Assembly: GCF_052180255.1 (NCBI RefSeq)
Contig: NZ_CP197466.1
Span: 3,720,001-3,784,000, forward strand
Direction: 5' to 3'
Origin: Paenibacillus_AM sp052180255
GTDB taxonomy: Bacteria > Bacillota > Bacilli > Paenibacillales > NBRC-103111
DNA: 64,000 nt
Below, one piece after another: positions 16,266-23,693 of the stretch; within the stretch, counting starts at the first letter, position 1; the number at the start of each line of letters is the position of its first letter. A program made the position numbers and the translations under genes. The notes beneath the pieces were generated by a model that had not been told where the DNA came from, did no database searches, and saw only the letters and a program-made list of their open reading frames with translations.

Positions 16266-16825
16266 GGCTTACTCACCCCCACTGGGATCGATAACATTGT
16301 TTGAAATAAATCTCCTTTGTATATACCATCTTTCTGAAAAATAAGCTTCCCTTCTTCGTTATAAGCAAAGACTAATGGTGACATAACGATTTCTATTCCC
16401 AACTTATGATACTGTTCATTCATCTTTCTATTAGAAGCTACATGAATCGTACCATCATTCAGTTTGATCATCTTCATCACTTCTTCACTTCGATCTTGAG
16501 TACCGCTCCCCCTCCAGAGATAAACAAGCCTCATCCCTCTCTTTGCAAATTGTTCATGTGCAGCCTGCAGTGTTTCATACATCGTCGGAGATCCTTTCAA
16601 GTAGGAATCTACCAAGAAAACCGTTGCCTTCGCATCTTTCATCTGAAGCTTGCCTTTCTTTCCATCCAGACTCACATACGGCAGCTCGGTGAGCTTGTCC
16701 GCTAACTTCGTTTCACTAGGGGGCAGATATAACGTAGGTGCTGACGGACTAAACCATTGTACGTACACCAAATAACCTAGACAAATCAGTAAGGCCGGGA
16801 ACACGTATTTCAGGACTCTTCTCAT
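16262..16825 (-). CDS. Membrane-anchored thioredoxin-like protein lacking the catalytic cysteines
   Basis: 187 residues. Residues about 7-25 form a membrane anchor; the rest is extracytoplasmic. The core VFLVDSYLKGSPTMYETLQ aligns with the segment where thioredoxin-fold proteins carry CxxC, but no Cys is present outside the anchor. Later PLVFAYNEEGKLIF resembles the cis-Pro/beta hairpin of the fold. It is the first gene of the ABC operon, overlapping the permease by 4 bases. A structural or chaperone-like partner of the exporter is more likely than a redox enzyme (inference). Confidence 0.6.
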   Translation of the reverse strand: MRRVLKYVFPALLICLGYLVYVQWFSPSAPTLYLPPSETKLADKLTELPYVSLDGKKGKLQMKDAKATVFLVDSYLKGSPTMYETLQAAHEQFAKRGMRLVYLWRGSGTQDRSEEVMKMIKLNDGTIHVASNRKMNEQYHKLGIEIVMSPLVFAYNEEGKLIFQKDGIYKGDLFQTMLSIPVGVSKP

Positions 16826-16951
16826 ATTTCACTCCTTATTATAAAATATTGAATTCATAATATTTCTTTTAGTTCCAATATTTATCATATCATCCTATTA
16901 TTTTTGCGCAATCGAACTTGCAAAATATGTTGAATCATGCCTTTTTTTACA

Positions 16952-16982
16952 GAAAAAAACACTCGATCCTACGACCGAGTGT
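16952..16982 (-). terminator. Terminator after the glycine-rich spore protein gene
   Basis: Stem ACACTCG / CGAGTGT (10-base loop) followed by seven T on the minus strand, 5 bases past the stop. Confidence 0.9.
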
Positions 16983-16986
16983 CCAA

Positions 16987-17733
16987 TTACTTCTTCAACA
17001 ACATTTGACCAATCATAGGTCTGGCTATCGGCCATATCGTTTTAACCAGTCCGTAGCCGACACGAATATTAGGAATAATGCGGCCAATGCTTCCGAATAA
17101 TCCACCAGCCGGTGCAGCTGCAGGTGCTGCTACTGCCCCTCCTACTGCTCCACCTTTGGCACCACCTAATAGACCTCCTGGGCCTCCGCCTTGTCCACCG
17201 CCCATCAGTCCACCAAGTGAACCCAAACCACCTAATCCGCCAAGATTACCCAGCGCTCCTAACGAGCCTAGCCCACCTGCGCCTCCAGCATTTCCTCCAC
17301 CGCCGAGCATACTGCCGAGCGCTCCTAAACCTCCTAGATTACCAAGTGCGCCTAATCCTCCACCAGGGCCTTTCCCACCCCCACCGAGCATACCGCCCAG
17401 CGCTCCTAAACCACCTAGATTACCAAGTGCGCCTAACCCTCCACCTTTTCCGCCTCCACCGAGTAATCCGCCTAGACCGCCGCCGCCAAACAATCCCGAC
17501 CCACCAAGACTCATTAACATTCCTAAGAGCCCAGATACATGTGCCTTTTCTTTCCCTTTAACAGATCGTTTTGGGAGTTTCTTTTTACCTTTGGCTCCAT
17601 GTAGGATCATTTCACCATTCTTCACAGCTGTGACTTTCCCGATATAATAGCTGCCATCCTTGAGCTCTACACATACATGCTGACCGATCAGCGCTTTGAC
17701 TTTACGTGCATTAATCGCTCGAGCTACGGCCAT
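16987..17733 (-). CDS. Glycine-rich repetitive protein, probable spore-coat component
   Basis: 248 residues from the ATG at 17733, 6 bases after GGAGGTG; the ATG at 17748 overlaps that ribosome site. Residues about 10-65 form a small beta domain (LIGQHVCVELKDGSYYIGKV) that looks Sm/SH3-like, with a basic linker. Residues about 75-205 are almost only Gly, Leu, Ala and Ser in imperfect units (GLGALGNLGGLGALG) with a DNA period of 81 bases. The C-terminus (about 215-248) is non-repetitive. The gene overlaps the end of the YheC/D-like gene by 23 bases, which points to the spore coat. Its exact role is unknown. Confidence 0.75.
   Translation of the reverse strand: MAVARAINARKVKALIGQHVCVELKDGSYYIGKVTAVKNGEMILHGAKGKKKLPKRSVKGKEKAHVSGLLGMLMSLGGSGLFGGGGLGGLLGGGGKGGGLGALGNLGGLGALGGMLGGGGKGPGGGLGALGNLGGLGALGSMLGGGGNAGGAGGLGSLGALGNLGGLGGLGSLGGLMGGGQGGGPGGLLGGAKGGAVGGAVAAPAAAPAGGLFGSIGRIIPNIRVGYGLVKTIWPIARPMIGQMLLKK
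17300..17450 (-). repeat. 81-base tandem coding repeat
   Basis: The block GCTCCTAAACCTCCTAGATT (17321) recurs with one change at 17402, and the following CCAAGTGCGCCTAA segment is also repeated. The period is exactly 81 bases (27 codons), within the glycine-rich gene. Confidence 0.75.
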
Positions 17734-18475
17734 CTTGGCCACCTCCATATTTAGAATATTTCATCACTCTACGGTACATCGTCTTATCTTTAAGATGCTT
17801 AAAGATGATCGTCCCTGGACGCGTATTCACTTCAATAATCCACGGTTTATAATCTGCACTAAGTCCAATATCCACCCCATACGCTGCAACAGAAGGATAA
17901 CCCTCATTCATATAGACCGCGACTTCCCAACCTAACTTTTCTAAATTCTCTATAAAAGAGTACCGTTCACTTCGTGCATAGTACGGAGACAACAACTTGC
18001 TTAGTGGATACACTTTTCCACCATTCATAAAATTTGTAATGACTTTACCTTTTTTCGCAAGTCGACCCAATATGCCCGTAGTGACCCACTCACCGAACTT
18101 ATTTTTTTGAACCATGATTCGGATGTCAAAAGGACGCTTTTTATACGTGAGCAGCTTTAGCCCCTTCTGAACCACATACGACTTACGGCCCTGCACCTTT
18201 AACATGTAAGCGTACATATGTTCAAATGAATCGAAGGTAAATACCGTACCATCGCTATGAATGGTCTGATAGCGTGTCGGACTCAGCTTATTGATCTTCA
18301 CCACACCAAATCCACCAAACCCAGTATTAGACTTTGCAAAGATTGATTTACTTTCTTCGAATAGCAGCTTTATGTTTTCGTCAGTCATTTCGTACGTAGG
18401 CGGCAAATAACGCTTAAAATCGTCATTTTGCATCAGAAACTCATACTTGCCTAACTTCGTATTAGGATATATCAT
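17711..18475 (-). CDS. YheC/YheD-like endospore coat-associated ATP-grasp protein
   Basis: 254 residues from the ATG at 18475; AAAGGA lies 9 bases upstream. Longer starts up to 18508 lie before or next to that site. ATP-grasp signatures include KSNTGFGGFGV, the central DIRIMVQKN and the metal-binding end VDIGLSADYKPWIIEVNTRPG. B. subtilis YheC and YheD are spore-coat associated. Here the gene is coupled by overlap to a glycine-rich coat-like protein, suggesting modification or assembly of that partner (inference). Confidence 0.85.
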   Translation of the reverse strand: MIYPNTKLGKYEFLMQNDDFKRYLPPTYEMTDENIKLLFEESKSIFAKSNTGFGGFGVVKINKLSPTRYQTIHSDGTVFTFDSFEHMYAYMLKVQGRKSYVVQKGLKLLTYKKRPFDIRIMVQKNKFGEWVTTGILGRLAKKGKVITNFMNGGKVYPLSKLLSPYYARSERYSFIENLEKLGWEVAVYMNEGYPSVAAYGVDIGLSADYKPWIIEVNTRPGTIIFKHLKDKTMYRRVMKYSKYGGGQDGRSSSD

Positions 18476-18599
18476 GTTAACCATTCCTTTCATCCATAGT
18501 CTATGCATCTATGAAATCACCGGAGTGGACAACTATCATGATAGGAATAAAATCCGCCATATTTATATATAGTTACTCATCATACAGGAGGTTTTAACT

Positions 18600-19181
18600 A
18601 TGAAAAGAATTTGTGTATATGCAGGATCGAACGTCGGGAACTCGCCCGAATACGCTGAAAAAGCCAAACAATTAGGAGAAGAACTTGCTTCACGAGGAAT
18701 CGAGCTTGTATACGGAGGTTCCAAAATCGGACTCATGGGCATTCTAGCCGATGCCGTATTAGCAAATGGAGGCAAAGCGATTGGAATTATGCCTAAGGGT
18801 CTTTTTCGCGGAGAGATGGTCCATACCGGTTTAAGTGAATTTCATGAGGTTGGTAATATGCACGAGCGCAAAGCGCTAATGGCTGAGATGTCCGATGCAT
18901 TCATCGCACTACCTGGTGGAATTGGGACATTCGAGGAATTGTTCGAGATGCTGAGTTGGTCACAATTAGGCATCCACCAAAAACCAGTTGGACTCCTAAA
19001 TGTGAATCAGTTCTATGAACCTTTTTACCAAATGGTTGATCATGCGATCACCGCCGGATTCGCTCGTGAGTCCAATAAGCAGCTGTTCGTCATGGACGAC
19101 GAGCCAACTCCATTAGTTGAAGCTATGGTGGGCTACACACGACCTGAAATGGAAAATAAATGGAAGCAATTATCTGAATAA
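18600..19181 (+). CDS. LOG-family protein (nucleotide 5'-monophosphate phosphoribohydrolase-like)
   Basis: 193 residues with a Rossmann-like fold. The signature MHERKALM followed by PGGIGTFEELFEMLSW is the PGGxGTxxE substrate/catalytic motif of LOG proteins, often misannotated as lysine decarboxylase. Such enzymes release adenine-type bases from 5'-monophosphates. AGGAGG lies 8 bases before the ATG. A putative M50 protease gene follows after 14 bases. Confidence 0.93.
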   Translation: MKRICVYAGSNVGNSPEYAEKAKQLGEELASRGIELVYGGSKIGLMGILADAVLANGGKAIGIMPKGLFRGEMVHTGLSEFHEVGNMHERKALMAEMSDAFIALPGGIGTFEELFEMLSWSQLGIHQKPVGLLNVNQFYEPFYQMVDHAITAGFARESNKQLFVMDDEPTPLVEAMVGYTRPEMENKWKQLSE

Positions 19182-19195
19182 ACGGAAGGTGGGGG

Positions 19196-19879
19196 ATGCA
19201 ATTGCGTACATGGGGTAAAACGATTGCCTTTTTAATTGGAACAGCAATACTGACACATTTCATTCCATTCTCGTCTTTTTTTAAAAATGTAGATACGCTA
19301 ATTCATGAATCAGGTCATGCTTTGATGACCCTATTGCTATCCGGGAATGTGCAGTACATTCATCTGTTCTCCGATCACAGTGGGGTTACCTTGTCTACCG
19401 TCTCCGGTTCGTGGCGATTCATCCCCATCTCACTTGCAGGCTATATCATCTCTGCGCTGTTCACCGTGCTGCTGTTTTATCTATACAAGACGAATCGACA
19501 GAAGCAAGGGCTGCTTATACTTACAATCCTAACGACCCTTGCCTTACTGCTATTCGTCCGTAATGGCTTCGGTGTGATTTGGTGTATCGGATTTATCGTG
19601 CTGAATATCGCCACTTATCTATGCACTTGGCCGTGGCTGCGCAATGCTTATTACGCCCTGATTGCTTTTATTTGCTTAGTGGAGTCTGTTGTGGGACCTG
19701 TCTATCTACTCTGTCAATCCGTCGTACAACCCGCACGAGCAGGCGATGCCACGAATCTAGCTGAAGCGACATTCCTTCCTGCTTTCGTGTGGTCCCTATT
19801 ATTTACTGTAGTTGCGCTATGGTGCGCAAGCCACTCCATTCGATTATTTTTACAACAATCTAAATCTCAGGCTTCGTGA
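19196..19879 (+). CDS. M50-family membrane metalloprotease
   Basis: 227 residues, strongly hydrophobic with about 6 membrane segments. HESGH (about residues 38-42) is the HExxH zinc motif placed at the start of a membrane helix as in M50B proteins. It starts after a GGAAGGTGGGGG site, in operon with the LOG gene. Its 3' end overlaps the convergent NdpA-like gene by 13 bases. Substrate unknown. Confidence 0.8.
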   Translation: MQLRTWGKTIAFLIGTAILTHFIPFSSFFKNVDTLIHESGHALMTLLLSGNVQYIHLFSDHSGVTLSTVSGSWRFIPISLAGYIISALFTVLLFYLYKTNRQKQGLLILTILTTLALLLFVRNGFGVIWCIGFIVLNIATYLCTWPWLRNAYYALIAFICLVESVVGPVYLLCQSVVQPARAGDATNLAEATFLPAFVWSLLFTVVALWCASHSIRLFLQQSKSQAS

Positions 19880-20925
19880 TTATAATACACTTTGTAGTAG
19901 TGCATCTTCTTCTCTTCATCGTAGCCTTTCTCCAGATAATCGAAATTGTCATTTTTCACTTTGATCTCAATGTCAGTATCCAGCCGTATGTCGTTCTTAA
20001 ACTCCCGCTTTACTTTTTTCAAAGCCGCATGGGAGATCGGGAACTGAGATACGGTTGGCAGTTCATTCATTTCCTCGTAAGTCTCTTTATACGTCTTGAA
20101 AATTTGAATATGCTCCGGCGCTTGAAGCACCTTCTCTGTGAATTCTTCTTCTACATATTCATCATGTTGGGCAAAATACTGGATCGTCTGATTAATGAAC
20201 ATCAGCTTATCCTTCTTATCTGTCTGCTCCGACGTCGCAACAATGACATCATCATAAAAGTTCGAGCACATGCGCACATACTGATCCGTTAGGAAATGCT
20301 CATCTTCCAGTAAATTGACGCGTAAGAAATCATCCTTCCAATACGCAGCTTCTTCATTGCCTTTCTTAACCGAGTCCACAATACTGACCGCAAAGCCCTC
20401 ATTGGCCTTAAAGTTAAAGATTAGACAACCCTTGTCCAGTTTCTTAATATTAATGCCTTGCTCGGATTGTACATCAAACAGTGAACCTTCCATTTCATCC
20501 ACTCTTAAATATACATCTTTATTCTCTGATTTAAATATTCCAAGGGCATTCACAGGGAAATCCTTATATAAAATATTACCGAAATGCACAATATACAGCT
20601 CACCAGGTTTAATCTGTGGATGCGTGGATTGCTCATATAAATGACGCAACAAATGAACCGATTGCTCATGAAAGGAAGATCGATCATTAAAAATCTTGTT
20701 CGTATACGTATACACTTCGTTCAAGTTCAAATCTGCTTCATGACTGAATTTATAGAACGTCTCGAACTTAAAGCTGTTTAAAAAATATTTCAACAAAACT
20801 TGATGAATGTCGTCATTGGGCACCTCATACACATCCTTGGAGATAACCACACCTTCATCTTTAACCTTGTTCCCTACCTTATGAATCACGATATCCTGAA
20901 TTTGTACTTTAGATAAATCGATCAT
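19867..20925 (-). CDS. Nucleoid-associated protein, NdpA/YejK family
   Basis: 352 residues from the ATG at 20925; a GTG at 20931 is an alternative start two codons earlier. The start IQDIVIHKVGNKVKDEGVV, the central LGIFKSENKDVYLRV and the end ISHAALKKVKREFKNDIRLD match the NdpA/YejK family, which associates with nucleoid DNA. Upstream SD evidence is weak (AGAGAG/TAGG). Convergent overlap of 13 bases with the M50 protease gene. No neighbour gives a more specific role. Confidence 0.85.
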   Translation of the reverse strand: MIDLSKVQIQDIVIHKVGNKVKDEGVVISKDVYEVPNDDIHQVLLKYFLNSFKFETFYKFSHEADLNLNEVYTYTNKIFNDRSSFHEQSVHLLRHLYEQSTHPQIKPGELYIVHFGNILYKDFPVNALGIFKSENKDVYLRVDEMEGSLFDVQSEQGINIKKLDKGCLIFNFKANEGFAVSIVDSVKKGNEEAAYWKDDFLRVNLLEDEHFLTDQYVRMCSNFYDDVIVATSEQTDKKDKLMFINQTIQYFAQHDEYVEEEFTEKVLQAPEHIQIFKTYKETYEEMNELPTVSQFPISHAALKKVKREFKNDIRLDTDIEIKVKNDNFDYLEKGYDEEKKMHYYKVYYNHEA

Positions 20926-21011
20926 GCACACAAGCCTACTCTCTTAAATGAAGTCTTTCTATTGTATCTAAAAAACGCAGTTTATGAAAAGGTGTTTTGT
21001 GGAACCCCATT

Positions 21012-21037
21012 AAAAAAAACCCTGATGCATGCATCAG
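21012..21037 (-). terminator. Terminator after the CDGSH-like mini-gene
   Basis: Perfect palindrome CTGATGCATGCATCAG followed on the minus strand by eight T. Confidence 0.85.
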
Positions 21038-21062
21038 AGCTTCCATTATGTATCCAGCGATA

Positions 21063-21146
21063 TTATTTATCGCTTTTTTTTGCGTGTGAACCGTCGCAGT
21101 TGCCGTTCTCATTTTGTGTGTTACCGCATGCGCATTGTTTAGCCAT
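21063..21146 (-). CDS. 27-residue CDGSH-like iron-sulfur mini-protein
   Basis: ATG at 21146, 6 bases after a strong GGAGGTG; stop at 21063-21065; its own terminator follows at 21012-21037. The peptide begins MAKQCACGNT and contains NCDGSH (residues 16-21). The pattern Cys-x-Cys, nine residues, Cys-Asp-Gly-Ser-His resembles the three-Cys/one-His 2Fe-2S ligand set of CDGSH (mitoNEET-type) domains, with one extra residue in the spacer and no Pro. At 27 residues it is shorter than a normal CDGSH domain (about 40). Whether it binds iron-sulfur or another metal is untested. It has standard promoterless spacing to no other gene and looks monocistronic. Confidence 0.7.
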   Translation of the reverse strand: MAKQCACGNTQNENGNCDGSHAKKSDK

Positions 21147-21280
21147 AGTGAACACCTCCGCTCAGTATTATAAGATCGTTAAATACAATATAATACATGA
21201 ACTAACTTTTGTAAAGTGGATTACATAAAATTAGTAAATGAGGATGATTCTCTTTCTCAATACGACTATTGATGCTAACG

Positions 21281-21625
21281 TTAATCGTTATATCCACGCT
21301 CACCGTAGGGTTGAAGCTCTTTCAGCCATTTTTCCTTCAGCTTCTTCAACTCATCTTTCTCGTCAAAATAGCCCTCTGTCTTCTTCTTCAATACTTCCAG
21401 CACCTCAAGCTTAAAGGCATCTTTGCCGAACTCCGTAAATTCGGACTGAAGCTTCTTATTCGGATGTGTACCCATTTCAAGTGTAAATTGCTGTCCGTTC
21501 ATCCGCTTCAAATTGTTCATTGCCTCCACTAACACTTTGTCATTACGTATATTCGTAATCTTGAACACGCCAGCTTCGGTTTTAATTTCTTTCGCTATTT
21601 GTTTCAATTCTTCTCTACGATTCAA
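21281..21625 (-). CDS. GIY-YIG-like nuclease-family protein
   Basis: 114 residues from a TTG at 21625, 6 bases after GGAGGG; an ATG at 21652 lies upstream of that site. The sequence (NRREELKQIAKEIKTEAGVFKI, FTLEMGTHPNKKLQSEF, FKLEVLEVL) matches a Firmicutes family usually annotated GIY-YIG nuclease-like. The GIY and YIG tyrosines themselves are not evident, so activity is doubtful. Monocistronic. Confidence 0.55.
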   Translation of the reverse strand: MNRREELKQIAKEIKTEAGVFKITNIRNDKVLVEAMNNLKRMNGQQFTLEMGTHPNKKLQSEFTEFGKDAFKLEVLEVLKKKTEGYFDEKDELKKLKEKWLKELQPYGERGYND

Positions 21626-21764
21626 GATGGTCCCTCCTAAATATATAGACATAAATAATTATTGTTTACTATTTAATAAACATTTTATGATTTCGTTTAT
21701 TAAAAGTCAATACCCGAAATCATTCGACAATTACAGAAGAATCCATAAGTAGAACGCACAAAAA

Positions 21765-21793
21765 AACCGCCCTTAGCAGCGCTAAGAGCGGTT
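21765..21793 (-). terminator. Terminator of the cold-shock gene
   Basis: Stem AACCGCTCTTAGC / GCTAAGGGCGGTT (one mismatch, minus strand) followed by a T run. Confidence 0.9.
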
Positions 21794-21813
21794 CTTCTAT
21801 AGTAACTGTAAAA

Positions 21814-22014
21814 TTACAGTTTTACTACGTTTTCAGCTTGTGGTCCACGGTTGCCTTCAACGATGTTGAACTCAACGCGTTGGCCTTCGTCCAAAGACTT
21901 GAAGCCGTCGCCTACGATTGCGGAGAAATGTACGAATACATCGTTTCCACCTTCAACTTCGATAAAACCAAAACCTTTTTCTGCGTTAAACCATTTTACT
22001 GTACCTTGTTCCAT
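21814..22014 (-). CDS. Cold-shock protein (CspA/CspB family)
   Basis: 66 residues from the ATG at 22014, 7 bases after GGAGGTAA; an in-frame codon at 22029 lies before the site. RNP1 KGFGFI and RNP2 VFVHF of the cold-shock OB fold are intact. It acts as an RNA chaperone melting secondary structure. The leader between promoter and start is about 140 bases and contains an 18-base-pair hairpin, in line with post-transcriptional cold control. Confidence 0.97.
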   Translation of the reverse strand: MEQGTVKWFNAEKGFGFIEVEGGNDVFVHFSAIVGDGFKSLDEGQRVEFNIVEGNRGPQAENVVKL

Positions 22015-22072
22015 TTTTGTTACCTCCAAAAGTTTATTAACATGATCCTTTTAAAAAAAATAAAACTCACAC

Positions 22073-22113
22073 ATTGGAAAAAGAGTCATTGTACAAATGA
22101 TTCTTTTTCCAAT
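22073..22113 (-). promoter_or_regulatory. Long hairpin in the cold-shock gene leader
   Basis: 18-base arms beginning ATTGGAAAAAGA on both strands, with one mismatch and a 5-base loop, about 60 bases before the start codon. Followed on the minus strand by a U-rich stretch and then the ribosome site. A temperature-responsive leader or an attenuator are both possible. Confidence 0.6.
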
Positions 22114-22156
22114 ACGTAAGTTCTGGTTTAAAATACATTTGATTTCAATTAATTAC

Positions 22157-22185
22157 ATTGTAGCATAGGTTAATCCAATACGCAA
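22157..22185 (-). promoter_or_regulatory. Promoter of the cold-shock gene
   Basis: Minus-strand TTGCGT (22180-22185), 17-base spacer, TACAAT (22157-22162). Confidence 0.65.
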
Positions 22186-22209
22186 TTCATTGTAAATATT
22201 TACATATAT

Positions 22210-22241
22210 AAGGCACAATACCGAGCATTCGTTTGTGCCTT
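22210..22241 (-). terminator. Terminator after the DUF6953-like gene
   Basis: Stem AAGGCACAA / TTGTGCCTT with a 14-base loop, just past the stop at 22251. Confidence 0.7.
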
Positions 22242-22250
22242 TTGCAACAT

Positions 22251-22487
22251 TTAATGCCAGCCCCAGAAGAAGCCATCTCTTTCCCAAGCCGCTCTACCAC
22301 CGTGCATTTTCTTGAAAATCTTCTTTACTTCCTTATCAATAGCTTGATTGCCATTGTCATTCACATAAATAAACGATTCGCCGAAATTCGTTATGATATA
22401 GTTCACAGCGTCCGTTTGATATAGGATACCCGCTGACTTTACTTGCTCTAACATCCACTGTGCTACATCATTTGCTGCGTATGCCAT
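22251..22487 (-). CDS. DUF6953-like small protein
   Basis: 78 residues from the ATG at 22487 with GGAG 8 bases upstream; a GTG three codons earlier overlaps the site. Features: MAYAANDVAQWMLEQV, then YQTDAVNYI and a C-terminal aromatic end (FFWGWH). It resembles a small uncharacterised Firmicutes family that I associate with DUF6953. Cytoplasmic, no membrane segment. Function unknown. Confidence 0.6.
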   Translation of the reverse strand: MAYAANDVAQWMLEQVKSAGILYQTDAVNYIITNFGESFIYVNDNGNQAIDKEVKKIFKKMHGGRAAWERDGFFWGWH

Positions 22488-22682
22488 CCGTATCACTCCA
22501 TTAATAGTAATAGAAGTAATGGTATCACAAGTGCATGAAAAACCCCAACTTTTAAATCAATTTTTACTTTCACTTCATTTCAGATTAAGGTTCATCTTGT
22601 ATATTATAAAAAGTGAAACGACTTGCATTATCCTACGTAGTAGATTATATGCACGAAATACATGGAAAAGAGGAATGTACAT

Positions 22683-23123
22683 ATGCATCCGAAACAGTTT
22701 ATTATGGTCGGCACAATGGCATTCGCCATTACAATTGGTTTTACATTTTGGAAAGAGGACAATCAGGTTCATGCAGCTAGCATCCAGCTTGTTAAAGTGG
22801 ACACGCAAACAACCGACAAACAAGAAGAGTTAACATCAGTCTCTCCATATACAGATCTTAACAATAACGAGTCATTCAAGATGACGCTTGGCGCATCATC
22901 TGATGAAGACATCTATGACGCACTTTATGACGGGAAGACGTTAGCCGATATTGCGGCAGGGAATAACCAAGATGTCCAGAGCATCATTAACTTGCAAGTT
23001 GCCGAGATGACCGCGCAATTAGATGAACGTCTTGCCAGCGGCAGCATTACGCCAACTGTGTATCACGCTCAAAAGTCCGAGCTATCATCCATCATTACAG
23101 ATAGTGTGTATGGTCATAAGTAG
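22683..23123 (+). CDS. Secreted or membrane-anchored hypothetical protein
   Basis: 146 residues from the ATG at 22683; AGAGGA is 8 bases upstream, the ATG at 22662 has no site. Residues about 8-30 form a signal/anchor ending near VHA. The rest is acidic and soluble. The C-terminal half (LYDGKTLADIAAGNNQDVQS... followed by a helix with LDERLASG) resembles a helical repeat common in Gram-positive secreted proteins with unknown role. No clear partner gene. Confidence 0.7.
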   Translation: MHPKQFIMVGTMAFAITIGFTFWKEDNQVHAASIQLVKVDTQTTDKQEELTSVSPYTDLNNNESFKMTLGASSDEDIYDALYDGKTLADIAAGNNQDVQSIINLQVAEMTAQLDERLASGSITPTVYHAQKSELSSIITDSVYGHK

Positions 23124-23152
23124 CTACGGTTACTGCTGCATAAAGAAAAAAG

Positions 23153-23205
23153 AAAAGCCACTGCTCCAAAGTCCATTTCTGTTGGACTTATCGAGCAGTG
23201 GCTTT
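23153..23205. terminator. Strong terminator, probably bidirectional
   Basis: Stem AAAAGCCACTGCTC / GAGCAGTGGCTTTT with an inner AAGTCC/GGACTT stem, between convergent genes. Confidence 0.9.
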
Positions 23206-23224
23206 TTATTTGTTATGGATTCAA

Positions 23225-23473
23225 TTATTTACTCATAATCACAGATTGCGTAACCATCGATCTCACCATAAAGAATATTCCGCAACCCAATAATAATCCC
23301 ATTCCAATCAAAACATAAGCAGCAACTGCTTGCTCCTGTCCACTTGCGAGATGTGTCCCAACGTAAGACTCCAGCAATGCCGACACAAAGAAAAAAACAG
23401 CTAGCATAAGCGAGTTTTTAACTTTCGTACGTAAAATTTCAATTGATTTCGTATGTAAGGCTCTGGTCCACAT
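23225..23473 (-). CDS. Small membrane protein, two predicted helices
   Basis: 82 residues, ATG with AGGGGGA 6 bases upstream. Hydrophobic segments at about 22-40 and 50-70; the N-terminus is basic (HTKSIEILRTKVKNS). Family not recognised. Monocistronic. Confidence 0.65.
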   Translation of the reverse strand: MWTRALHTKSIEILRTKVKNSLMLAVFFFVSALLESYVGTHLASGQEQAVAAYVLIGMGLLLGCGIFFMVRSMVTQSVIMSK

Positions 23474-23641
23474 TAGGAATCCCCCTGCAAGTTATAATTT
23501 TGTCTGAATTATTACACTTATTAAATTATCACAAATATTATAAAAATAACAGTATTATTTATCAAAAATTCGCCACATCTTCTCGTCTTTATTGTGACAA
23601 ATGGAACAAAGTCTTGACTTATTCAAAATGGAGGAAATAAA

Positions 23642-23688
23642 AAAGGAATGTTTCTTAGGTCTAAAATCTACCTTAGAAACATTCCTTT
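23642..23688 (-). terminator. Terminator of the mgtC-like gene
   Basis: Hairpin with 18-base arms starting AAAGGAATGTTTC (one mismatch), followed by a T run on the minus strand; begins 5 bases after the stop at 23694. Confidence 0.9.
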
Positions 23689-23693
23689 AGGGG

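Noticed and set aside
17078..17647. Long plus-strand proline-rich ORF opposite the glycine-rich gene
   Set aside because: It is the antisense of GGx-rich codons (Gly codons read as Pro), has no ribosome site and lies wholly inside a real gene.
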